A stretch of 64,000 bases of DNA from Pelecanus crispus. Its lineage: Eukaryota > Chordata > Aves > Pelecaniformes > Pelecanidae. Of the stretch, positions 12,901-24,869 are shown in pieces. Location: positions 35,055,044 through 35,119,043 of the forward strand of contig NC_134649.1 of assembly GCF_030463565.1 (NCBI RefSeq). Reading direction: 5' to 3'. The notes below the pieces were generated by a model that was given only the letters and a program-made list of their open reading frames with translations, made no database searches and had not been told where the DNA came from. Every line of letters begins with the position of its first letter. Position 1 is the stretch's first letter. Made by a program: the position numbers and the translations under genes.

Positions 12901-15900
12901 TCCATCACAAGCCACCATCAGAATATCCTGCAGAAGCTTGTATTTATAAAAGTTATTTGTTTGCATGAAGCACATGTGCTGATACTGTGAGTCATCCGTC
13001 CATTTTACTGTGACATTTTCAAGCACAATTATGTGTAGTGGAATCTTTTTGGTAGCTGGCTATGTTGCCCATCTGTGAAATCATCATTCTACTGAGCACT
13101 AAAAATAGAGATGAAACTCTTCAGTGAAAATTTTGAATCTACTTAAATGACAGTTTGAAATGTGTTCCTGCAGTCAACAGTTTAAATATTTTCTATCCTA
13201 AATATGGATACTCTAAATTTAAGGTGATGTAGTCCTGCTGTCACCACTTCAGTTCACCTTGCTAGCACAGTGATATTGGAAATAAGAGTTGGAAATAATT
13301 TCTGGCTAGGAACCCAGTCTGGTGCCCACCAAAGCCAATTCGCTTGGGCCTCAAATGACTAGGACTGGCATAGGCATGTAGGAGTTCTGGAAGGTGGATA
13401 ACACACAGGGTGGAAAGTATTTATTAATAACGGTGGATCACTGGAGAAAAATGTGATGACAATCCATGACTGTAGATCAGAGGGGAACAGGGAGAAGACG
13501 AAAAAGAAGACTACTAGGAAATGAAGCTTTGAGATAAAGAACAATAGAATATCCAGTAACTTCTAACTGGCTGTATTTTCAGTCAAATAATCAAAGCAAG
13601 ATATGAAAAAAATATGGTAAACACTGAAAATAGTGAAGAGCTATAGCTAGGGAGGGAACTGCTGGAAGAACATAAACTGTGTTGCTGAGTAATAGCATCC
13701 TAATTGAAGCCACAGAAAGCCAAAGAATCTAATTAGTCAGGAGAACACATTTCATTACATTCTTAGTAATTTGTTTTGAAAAAATCCAACTGGATTTTAA
13801 ATTTAACAGATTTTCAATATGTTCAGAGCAGATTACACTGTTTATACTTGCATATAAAGAAAATGAAAAATATAGTTTCAGAGACATATACAAGAAAGTG
13901 TTTAATTCAAAATCATGTTTGCAGTTGTCCCTTACTATCTGGGTACCATTATATAAAGTTCTGCTGAGAGAATGAAAAAAATAAATTAGGACTTTTGTTG
14001 AGTTGGTAAGCATTACTGGAGACTGTCACCCTTTTCTTTAATCCACAGGCAATCTGAGACATATTTGAAACTGTAGCTCAGCCAAAAAAAATGAAAAGAG
14101 CATTGTCTGTGCACCCTGCTGCCTTCTGTCCTTGTCTCCCTCTCTCCCTCCCTGTTTCTGTACAAGTTTTCACAATGAAATTTTTTTTCACAAAATGTAC
14201 AGCTAGATCTCTAGCTAGACTGAAGTAGTGTTACTCACTTCATTTACATTTAGCTTTCAAAAATTTGTATTTTTGGATAGCTTATACGCAAATGATTACA
14301 TGGTAAGACCTCAGTGTGGTAGGTTTTTTGTATCTTGAATTATTTGTCAAACACTAAATAGGAGAGAAGAAAATAAAAATTATGCTTAGTATTAGGATAC
14401 TTTGCTTATGCAAATTAATAAAAAACCAATTATGCAAACCCATAAAAGGCTATTCTGGCAGAGGGCAAATAAAAATTCAGTGTTCTATCCTCTTGGAAGT
14501 TTTTTTATCTATTAGATCTCGAGCATGGATGAAGTCAATAACATGGACAATTAAGCCTCCCTCTCATCATCTTTATTCTATAGCAGGTTAACGTATTTTA
14601 AAATCCATTTATGCACATTTTTATCTATTTTTGAGATCCTAGTTAATGTTTTTTCAGAAGTATGCACTTTTTATAGTTGTGCATATAAACTACATTCATA
14701 ATAACAAAGTGCTATTTTAAGTTCTTTAGAGAGTCACTGTTACTTGTACTGACATCAGAAAGATGGTATTCACTGATCTGACATAAAATATATACAGATA
14801 TACTTAAATTTCATCATGGTCTTTTGTAGATAAAAATTTGAACAACATCTTCACACTCAAACTGTAGCTCTTCCATACGTCAGACGGGAAGAACGAAAAC
14901 AGAAGTCTTTAGGCAAAAAGAAAAGGAGGATGCACCTGAAAATATATGCAAAATTAAAAGGAAATACATAACATGGATGAGAATGAATCCTGCAAGTCCT
15001 TGTTTGCAGCATAGCCATCTTTCATTAAAATATTCCTCCTATGTATAAGGATAGTAATAGTTTAGTATATATTAGCATACTAATAACTTCAGATGGACTA
15101 TTAGAATTAATGATGGATTAACCTGCATGAGTGAGAATCCTTGCCTTGCTAAGGACTAGGCTAGTTCTGTTGCTTCCCATTTTTTATGAAATTGCGTGTT
15201 TGTTACGTAAGTTCCTCCCACATGCATTGCAATTGGATGTGTTCTTTCTTCCTTCAGTGAACTACTGCACAGTATTGCTGTGCACCGCTCCACATGTTCA
15301 TAGTTGCTGAAGTTTTGGTTAAGTAGGTTTATCCTTCCGCACAACACTCCTGAATTCTTAATAGGCTTCTGCTCCTACGATGTCCCTAAGAGGCTGCTTC
15401 TTTCTCCGCCTCTTTCCCTTACAGAGAATAAATCCCTGACAAGCAATAAATGTTATTGAGGGGGAAATGATAGTAATTTAGTTGCAAATCTGCAATAAAT
15501 GTATGATAATATTAAATGTATTTGTTCCCTGCTCTACCGTTCTTTAACATATAAAGGAAGTACGTGGAATATGGTATGGCACAAAGCGTATGACAGATGA
15601 GGACATCCATATTTCTTTTTTTCTCTGAACAATGGTTGTTTCCATTCAAAATCGCATCACTTATTACGGTGGCCAGTACACATTCTAAAACATCCATATA
15701 ATGCTGGCCATTTCATTCAGGAATGAGTAACTAATATCAAAGTGACATAAAAGTGAAGCAATCTTAGTGAAATAATTAGACACAAGTTTCTAGAAGAAGA
15801 AGGGAAAAAAGCTGTTTAAAGAAGAATTGATGGCTTCAGGAATTAGCACTTTTGTGAGTAAAACAAGTATCCGTGTTCTTGGATACTTTCTCAAAACTTT

Positions 15901-16299
15901 CTAAAAGGACTTGCATTTCTTTTTTAACTATAATTTTGATTTTGAAAATACAGTAGGTAATTTGGTCTAGCAATAAAGGGACAGTTAGCTTTTGAAATAT
16001 GTAAAACTATATGCTTACAGATTTGGACCAACTGTGAAAAAAAATTTCTCTCTCTTTCATGGTTTTATTGGATGGCTTTCAAAGTTTGCTTTTGAGGAAT
16101 ATTTGGTAGCTTCAATATTGCTGTGGTCTGTTACAAGGACTGGGGGTTAGAAAACAGGCATTGGTGAGGCCAGCATCCAGGAACTTCATGAAAACTTTTG
16201 CAAGGGAACCAGCCCTTTTCTATGGGATGCTTTTTTATGTTAGATCCAGGCCTCATTAGTTATGAATTTCTCAATAGTGCCTTGGTGCTTAACTTCATA
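12901..16299. other. Upstream intergenic DNA, no gene seen
   Basis: AT-rich DNA with chance ORFs under 95 codons. Nothing recognised. Confidence 0.55.
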
Positions 16300-16510
16300 A
16301 GCCTCATTTAAAAAAATGATTTAGATACCCGAATCTAGATTTGTAAAGGTACTAAGTGCCTAAGCAGGTTAGGCACTAACTCCTGCTAAGCATGCTAGGT
16401 GCCTACTTCCAGTGCCTGCACTGGTTGTTAGGCAACTAGTCTTGATTTAGACACTTTTGAAAACGAACCAAGCATTTTTGACACCTAAATATCTGACTGT
16501 TGAGAAAAGA
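16300..16510. mobile_element. Probable old palindromic (MITE-like) repeat
   Basis: The block is dominated by variants of GTGCCTA and TAGGCAC in both orientations, including a perfect 7-bp stem at 16,356-16,362 and 16,370-16,376 (GTGCCTA/TAGGCAC with a 7-nt loop). Further copies of the motif follow at about 16,410 and 16,430, and ACACTTTTGAAAA near 16,452. This resembles an old palindromic interspersed repeat I recall from turtle, crocodile and bird genomes, characterised by AGGCACCTAA units and CTTTTGAAAA. Boundaries are approximate and the family name is not known to me. Confidence 0.45.
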
Positions 16511-17559
16511 AGTTCTAGTGACTTTCATGGACATTTAAGGCAAGTACCTCAGTATGTAGTAGACTTCTAATCTGGAAAAACATGCACCGTGATGATAGAA
16601 ACCTGTCAAGTGGGTGTGGTACCTTCCCAATTAAACCAAACCAACAAACCGACTCACGACTGCAACAGCTGAATCCATCAGGTCAGAAGATTATAAAGAA
16701 GGAAGTGCTGAAACCAAGGTTAAGAAGTGGTATTGGGGTTTTCTCTTTTTAAAAAGACTGCTCTCTGAATCAACCTTACTGCTAATGTTTTTTATTCTTT
16801 AACTTACAAAGGCAACACCAAAAGGGATAGGTTTTGCCTAGCAGAGAGCTTCTTATAAAGCTGGAGAAAGGGCATTCTTTACCAGGTCCCTGGAGGATAT
16901 CAGCAGTGTTAAGGTTTTATTGCTCTTCTCCTAATTACTGTCTGTAGTTGTTATTCATTATTAATTAGATGGAGATAGTTGTGGATGAAGGATGGCTAAA
17001 AGAGCGGATAGGGACACAAATAAGGAAGTGGTAGAGGAAAGGGATAGTAGAAGTAGTTTCACTGAAATGTTTTCTTAATAAAATACCATGTTTGTTAAAG
17101 ATAAAGGCTCAAAACCACCAGGTTTGATCATGGCTTGTTCGAAAAAAAAATCTTGAAATACTCTTAAAAAAAAATCAGAAAAACGTTCATTGCAGAGAAA
17201 ACTAATTTTGAAGAATCAATTCTGTTTTGAATTCGTATGTCTATAATCCTTACTTTCTTTCATTAATTACTTTTTGTAGTGATCGGAACAGTGCCTTGCA
17301 GTGATTGAAGGCAGCTGTCCCGAGTTTTCTCCCTCGCAGCACACCTGGTGGCCTCTCCAGCCCTGGGTATCGGTACACAGGACTTCTGTGGTAGTTTTAA
17401 GACCAATGAAACAAAACCTCAATGAAAGGTTTAGGGTTCTCCAGTGAAAGGTAATGCCGAAAAAGTTGGGGTTTTTGTTTTTTTTTTTTTGTTGTTGTTG
17501 TTTTATTTTTGCTATTTTATTTATTTGGATAAACTTTGAAAATCTCGGGGTTAGCTTGG
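16511..17559. other. Distal promoter flank, no gene seen
   Basis: AT-rich DNA leading into the CpG island. A T-rich stretch with GTT repeats (about 17,470-17,525) marks the boundary. No gene or known repeat was recognised. Confidence 0.5.
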
Positions 17560-18072
17560 AGTCAGAACGACGGCGTTCCAACAGGTTAGCGTGGCGAGCT
17601 TGAGGCGGGTTCAAGGCACCGGGTTTTGGCCGGCGGTGCGGGGAAGGTCGCGGCGGGCCGGTGAGCCTGCAGTTGTCAGCAGCGGGGGCCGCGGCCGCCG
17701 GAGTGCGCGGAGAGGGAGAGGCTGAAGCCGCTCGGGTCCCGGCGGTGTCCCGGGCGCTACAGCGGTACCCGCCCTGCGGGGCAGCGCCCGTCGGGCGGGA
17801 GGGGAAAGGGCCTCGGCCGGGACCTGGCGACCGCGGGGCGGGACGGCTGAGGGGCGGCGGTGCCTGCGGGAGGGCTGAGGGGCGGGAGCCCGGCCGGCGC
17901 GAGCGGCGGCGAAGGGGTTAAGGCGGCGGCAGCGCTCGGCGGCTGCCGGAGCTCCGGGCGATTAGAGCGGCTCCGCGCCCCCGCCCGGCCCGGCTGGGGG
18001 AGCGCGGCAGCAGCAGGTGGCGGTGGCAGCAGCGAGGGAGTTAACGCTGTGGCGGCGGCAGGAGGAGGGGGG

Positions 18073-18170
18073 CTGAGGAGCAGGCGGCGGCGGCAGGGGG
18101 GGGGGGGATTGAGGAGCAGGCGGCGGCGGCAGGAGGGGGACTGAGGAGCAGGCGGCGGCGGCGGCAGCAG
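18073..18170 (+). repeat. GC-rich minisatellite, about three 32-36-bp units
   Basis: The core CTGAGGAGCAGGCGGCGG, followed by more GGC and a G-run, is repeated at 18,073, 18,109 (TTGAGGAG variant) and 18,141. The first spacer contains G12 at 18,096-18,107. It lies in the probable 5' UTR or core promoter of CACNA1D, about 300 bp before the start codon. In one frame the units translate as a repeated LRSRRRRQ, which is a composition effect rather than evidence of coding. Confidence 0.8.
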
Positions 18171-18184
18171 CCGGGTTGCTAGGG

Positions 18185-18214
18185 ATGGAGAGATCCCGTG
18201 TCACCCGGATGTGA
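18185..18214 (+). promoter_or_regulatory. Upstream ORF 1 (9 codons) before CACNA1D
   Basis: ATG in the context GGGATGG (G at -3 and +4, favourable) opens a 9-codon frame encoding MERSRVTRM and stops at TGA. It is the first ATG after about 700 bp without one. It matters only if transcription starts upstream of it, which the sequence cannot show. Confidence 0.45.
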
Positions 18215-18219
18215 GTGTC

Positions 18220-18309
18220 ATGTTGGCCCAAACTCTGAGGGATTTGGCAGCGGCGAAGCATCGGCAGGAGGAGGAGGAGGAGGAGGAGCAGCCCCTCGCG
18301 CGTCGCTAG
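18220..18309 (+). promoter_or_regulatory. Upstream ORF 2 (29 codons), in frame with CACNA1D
   Basis: ATG (GTCATGT, moderate context) begins five bases after uORF 1 ends. It encodes 29 residues starting MLAQTLRDLAAAKHRQ, then seven Glu from a (GAG)7 tract at 18,268-18,288, ending QPLARR and TAG at 18,307-18,309. It is in the same frame as the main start, 77 codons upstream. That TAG is the last in-frame stop before the CACNA1D ATG. Confidence 0.45.
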
Positions 18310-18317
18310 TCACTACC

Positions 18318-18332
18318 ATGGGGGTCGGGTAG
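18318..18332 (+). promoter_or_regulatory. Upstream ORF 3 (4 codons) with strong Kozak context
   Basis: ACCATGG is an optimal initiation context. The frame encodes MGVG and stops at once with TAG. No other ATG lies between it and the main start 118 bases downstream, which would allow reinitiation at CACNA1D. Confidence 0.5.
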
Positions 18333-18450
18333 CGGGGAGCGCAGGGGGCAGCGCACACCTGGCTCGGGGTGGGGTGGGGGGCGTCTCTGCCCTTTTTTGG
18401 TTTTTTTTTTTTTTTCGTTTTCCTCTCACACGCTGGAGAAAGTGAGAATA

Positions 18451-18487
18451 ATGCACCACCAGCAGCAGCCGGAGCAGCACCCAGAAG
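18451..18487 (+). CDS. CACNA1D: CACNA1D coding exon 1: start of Cav1.3 N-terminus
   Basis: The exon encodes MHHQQQPEQHPE plus the first base of a Glu codon completed in exon 2. The start was chosen as the only ATG after the in-frame TAG at 18,307. Its context (A at -3, C at +4) is adequate. The 3' end is a strong donor, AAG|GTAAGA, at 18,488. The His/Gln-rich residues form the extreme cytosolic N-terminus of the channel. This part is poorly conserved: mammalian Cav1.3 begins differently but is also Met/Gln/His-rich before joining EANYA. The exon alone would not be recognisable. It is supported by its phase match with exon 2, its position in the CpG island and the strong donor. An alternative first exon elsewhere cannot be excluded. 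Confidence 0.75.
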
Positions 18488-19225
18488 GTAAGAGCCGGAG
18501 CTGAGGGGAGGGAGGGGGGAGCATTTTTGGGGGACTTGGGGGGTTAGGGAAGGGGTTGAGGATGGGGTAGGTTTGGGATGGGGAAGGGATGAGCGGCTGG
18601 GTTCGAGGAGGGAGCGGGAAGGGCAGCGGATGAGGTGAAGGCGAGATAAGGTGCTGCCCTCGGCGTGTGACCAATATGGGAGCGGGTTTATGCGTGTCTG
18701 CCTCTTGCCCCCGAGGCCATTAACATCAGCTGGCTGCGCGGGGGGGAGGAGGCGGCTTGGTCCCCGTTTCCCTCCTGTTTGCGTGACTGTGGATGAACCT
18801 GCCCGGCGATGCGGCTCCCCCGCGCCGGGGCGGGAGGGCAGCGGGGGGCTGGGGCAGGGCGCTGGGTGCGAAGCGCTCGGCCCCCCGCCCTGCCGGGGCG
18901 CCCGGGGGCGAGGCGCGGGGCTCCGCCGCCTTAATCCCCTCCGCCGGCGGGCTCCGCCGCTGCCGCGTCCCCCGCTGTTGTTTTTCAATGATTCCTCCCT
19001 CCTCTATTAGCAGTAAGTTTGTGGGTTCGCCGCTGCCGGGGGCCAGGGGCTGCCCCGGGGAACGCAGGCACCCGGGTTTTGTTTCCCTTTCAAGTATTGA
19101 TTTAAAAAGGCGATGGGCAGGCGGAGAGGCGGGTGGGGAGTTTATTTGCGCCGGGCCACGGTTCATGGCACCCCAAAGGGCAGGCGGAAGGCGGGGGAGA
19201 TGGCTGTGCCATTGCTGTTTCATTT

Positions 19226-19248
19226 AAAAAAAAAAAAAAAAAAAAAAA
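19226..19248 (+). repeat. Poly(A) run, A23
   Basis: Uninterrupted 23 A inside the GC-rich island, first in a series of homopolymers in intron 1. Exact length may be affected by sequencing. Confidence 0.85.
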
Positions 19249-19453
19249 GGCGGGGAGTGGGGAGAGCAGGGATGCTTTGGAAAAACGTTGGAGATGAAAC
19301 CGCCACCTTTGCCCCCGGTGTCGGCCCGCCCCCGAGGCGGCGCTGCCCCCCGTGTCACCCAGCTGTTGATCGCTCGCCGCTGGCCAGCGCTCGCCGCGCT
19401 GGTGGCCTGCTCCCCGCGGCAGCTCGGCCGCCTGCGTGGGCCCCGGAGTGACA

Positions 19454-19475
19454 CCCCCCCCCCCCCCCCCCCCCC
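19454..19475 (+). repeat. Poly(C) run, C22 (poly(G) on the transcribed template)
   Basis: Uninterrupted 22 C followed by further C-rich sequence. The complementary G-run can form quadruplexes. Exact length is uncertain in most sequencing technologies. Confidence 0.85.
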
Positions 19476-19668
19476 GCCCCCGCCGCCATCCCGGGGAGCC
19501 ATCTTAGTGCTCCCGCGTCCCCTCGCCCCCGGCGCGCGCTGCCGCCCCTCAGGCAGGCAGGGGCGCGAGCGGAGCGGGGCGGCGGGAAGCGGCGGCGGCG
19601 GCGGCTGAGGCCGGGCTCGCCCGCATCCACGCATGTTCGCGGCGCTCGCGTCTTTCTCGTTGTCTGTT

Positions 19669-19682
19669 CCCCCCCCCCCCCC
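19669..19682 (+). repeat. Poly(C) run, C14
   Basis: Fourteen uninterrupted C, then GCCCCCG. It lies about 200 bp downstream of the C22 run, at the 3' edge of the CpG island. Confidence 0.85.
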
Positions 19683-19848
19683 GCCCCCGTCTAGAAGAGG
19701 AGGGGTGTGCTTTTTGCGGCTCTCCTCTTGTTTGACGAGCAGCGATCGCTGGGGAGCTGTTTTCCCCTTCTTGCCTGGGTAGATCCATTTCACAGGCATC
19801 CCGCCTGCCAGCCCCAATTCCCAGCGCGTATGTTGTGCCGTTCCTCCA

Positions 19849-19866
19849 TTTTTTTTTTTTTTTTTT
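19849..19866 (+). repeat. Poly(T) run, T18
   Basis: Eighteen T followed by CCTCCACCCAG, which also resembles a splice acceptor (CAG at 19,876-19,878). No conserved coding sequence follows, so no exon is called. Confidence 0.75.
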
Positions 19867-20722
19867 CCTCCACCCAGGCATCTTCAAGTTTTGAATTTCA
19901 CTTAGGAGTCTCTCCTTCCTACAGGTGCATGTAGGAGTAGACTCTGTTGCTCTAGTCAAAGAGCTCACGAGGAAAGCTCCTGGCGAGGAGGTGGTGTTTT
20001 GCCGCCTTTGCTGTCATCTGGATAGAGAGGACTTTTATTATTATTTGGAAGGTGTAGTTTGTTTTATAAATCCTTGTGAAAAAGCAAAACCGAACCCCAT
20101 CCCTGTACAGTGGTTTCACGGTTGTAATTCCTAGTGTGAAAGATACCGGTGCTTTACGAACATGTTTATCGGCAGACAATATTGGATTTTTCACTTGTGG
20201 GAGGCATCCATGCATTTTTCTTTGAAAATGGAGATTAGGGCAAGATTTAACTTGCTTACAGGACCTCCCCCCCATAGTGTTGGTTATTCTTAATTGAACA
20301 ACGTGTAAGCATTTTAAACTACTGTTTTGACCAAAATGAAGTGAGAAAATAGTAAATGCTATGGTACTGCAGCAAAGTTGATCTTAAGGTGTAGCTATGT
20401 TTTATTGGATAAACATGGTGACAAAAAAAGCTGACATCCAGTTAGGAAAAAAAATGCACTAAGTGGAAGAATCAGAACGTGAAGTGTTTGTGTAGCACTT
20501 GTCATGACGCTTGGATTAAACTTGAAGTTATAATACTGATTCCTGAGCATTTTTTTGCTGCTGTTCAGTCATATACATGTGCATACAGTTCTGCTCTGTA
20601 GTATATGTAATGGAAGCATCACACTGCCAAGAGGTCTTAAAATAATCTTTTTGTCAGAAATATTGTGACACATTTTAGCATAAAAAATTGTAACCAAGTA
20701 CTTTTTTTCTTTTGTCCCACAG

Positions 20723-21041
20723 AGGCAAACTATGCAAGTAGCACCAGAATTCCTCTCCCTGGTGACGGACCAGCTATTCAGTCAAACAGTTCAGCACCAT
20801 CCAAGCAAACTGTTCTATCTTGGCAAGCTGCAATTGATGCTGCTAGACAAGCAAAGGCTGCCCAAAATATGAGTACCACCACAGCCCAGCCTGTAGGATC
20901 TCTGTCCCAAAGAAAACGCCAGCAATATGCCAAGAGCAAAAAACAGGGTAATACGTCTAATAGTCGGCCACCCCGTGCCCTTTTCTGTTTATCCCTCAAC
21001 AACCCAATACGAAGAGCCTGCATTAGTCTAGTAGAATGGAA
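20723..21041 (+). CDS. CACNA1D: CACNA1D exon 2: cytosolic N-terminus with NSCaTE
   Basis: This 319-bp exon encodes the rest of the intracellular N-terminus of Cav1.3, up to the edge of transmembrane segment IS1. Key stretches are [17 protein letters not shown], then [60 protein letters not shown] and ISLVEW plus a split Lys. The [10 protein letters not shown] segment carries the W, I and R spacing of NSCaTE, the N-terminal calmodulin-binding element of Cav1.2 and Cav1.3 that supports calcium-dependent inactivation. The basic patch [12 protein letters not shown] follows. The acceptor is strong (CCCACAG). The donor, GAA|GTATCC at 21,042, is weak, but it gives exactly the phase needed for exon 3 (AA|A, Lys). 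The residues between EANYA and SKQTV are the least conserved part. The frame stays open into intron 2 as far as a stop at 21,193-21,195. Confidence 0.96.
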
Positions 21042-23717
<2,676 letters not shown>

Positions 23718-24852
23718 TAAGTTGATGGTCATGATTAACTGCTAGTATTTGAGACTGCATTAAGTATAGATAATTTTAGTAAAAAAAAAAAAAAAATTGG
23801 CCTATAGTGATAGTTTAAAGTAAAGTGTATATGGAATTGCTTTGGTTTTTTTTTTTTCCAGTTTTAATATATGCTCCCTTATGTCATGTGTTTAAAACAA
23901 GATTTTTCAGCAGTGATATTCTTTGGAGGGGGATGTACATTAATAATATGCTGCATGTATACGTATATCTGTGTGGTATAAAAACTTTAATTTGAATTTC
24001 TATTGCTTATATTGATTAAATATATTTACTGGCTGTTACTGTGTTTCTGACACTTGTTTCAGTCCTTCTGAAGCTTTACTGCCTTTCTTAGTATACTTGT
24101 CTAGTCCATTTTCAATTTTAAGTGTTATTTAGCTGTATATTTTACCAGATATTTTAGTTTTTAATGAGAGGATGGTAGAAAATTTTACATTAATACATTT
24201 TAAAGTGATAGGAACATCAATGTGAATTTTAAAAGCAGTCACTGCTGGTATAAGTGATCTTTAAAAAAGGGATGATACTGCAGTAAGTAGTGTGTAGAGA
24301 TGTATTTCTTCGATTGAAAATAGTATACTAGTATTGTGCTTGAAAATGTATAATGAAAACCGTTGGTTTTTTTAAAGTATCTCTTTTATTAAAACTTATA
24401 AGGGCTATCACACTCAAGGGTAGTATTGAATTACATTGCTATAATTTCATTGTTTATACTGAACACCATCTTGAAATAGTGGAGTTCAGTGGTCCTGTGC
24501 ACTCAAAAATCTACATGTGACTTCTTTTGCGGGGGGAGGGGAGATTTGTTCACAAAATAAAGACTTGGATACCAGTAAGTAGCTAATTTTGGATTGTTTT
24601 ACATGGAAAATTTAGGTTGATATGAGGTCTTCTATTTATGAACATGTTTGTGTAATTCGTGGTGTGTAAGCTTGTTTCTTTTCCTAAAAGTAATTGTTCT
24701 GCCCATATGACCCATTTTATATATTTTTTGTTTATCAAGATTAAGCAAATATGGACAATAAAAAATGCTGGCAAAAGGCAGAATAATTCAGGTCAATGTA
24801 AAGAACGATTTATGCAGCTGTGTATCTAGCCAACCAACAGTCTTTATGTCTC

Positions 24853-24869
24853 TTTTTTTTTTTTTTTTT
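24853..24869 (+). repeat. Poly(T) run, T17, followed by C-rich tract
   Basis: The T-run continues into CCTCCCCTCTG and then ATTCAGGG, so it resembles a splice acceptor. The following open frame (to 25,086) matches nothing recognised and is not called as an exon. Confidence 0.7.

Larger units (their letters stand above)
17560..19700 (+). promoter_or_regulatory. CACNA1D: CpG-island promoter of CACNA1D
   Basis: About 2.1 kb of very GC-rich, CpG-dense sequence spans the region upstream of coding exon 1, the exon and the first half of intron 1. GC-box (Sp1-type) sequences are visible at 17,833-17,843 and 17,877-17,886. No convincing TATA box was found, as is usual for CpG-island promoters with dispersed starts. 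The transcription start cannot be placed from sequence. No ATG occurs between about 17,460 and 18,184, so most of the candidate 5' UTR is free of upstream starts until just before the gene. The island is the only one in the window and coincides with the first exon of a conserved gene, which supports a promoter role. Confidence 0.85.
18488..20722 (+). other. CACNA1D: CACNA1D intron 1 (2,235 bp)
   Basis: Begins GTAAGA and ends TTTTTTTCTTTTGTCCCACAG, a strong acceptor. The first half belongs to the CpG island. It contains long homopolymers listed separately (A23, C22, C14, T18). The ORFs of 90-256 codons on both strands here are Pro, Gly, Ala or Arg-rich and reflect base composition. No other exon was recognised. 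Confidence 0.8.

Noticed and set aside
12553-13026. 157-codon minus-strand ORF over the GC-rich patch
   Set aside because: No recognisable domain. Overlapping frames of similar length exist on the other strand. Kept only as a composition anomaly.
18218-18988. 256-codon ORF on the minus strand within the CpG island
   Set aside because: Pro/Ser/Arg-rich low-complexity translation, overlapping other long ORFs on both strands and antisense to CACNA1D exon 1. Explained by GC-rich, stop-poor sequence.
19224-19817. 197-codon ORF on the minus strand with poly-Gly runs and a Phe-rich end
   Set aside because: Glycines come from the C22 and C14 runs and the phenylalanines from the A23 run read in reverse. 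No domain.
20665-20721. ATG upstream of exon 2 giving a longer open frame into the exon
   Set aside because: The stretch before 20,723 is the intron's pyrimidine tract and CAG acceptor. The conserved Cav1.3 sequence starts exactly at the acceptor.
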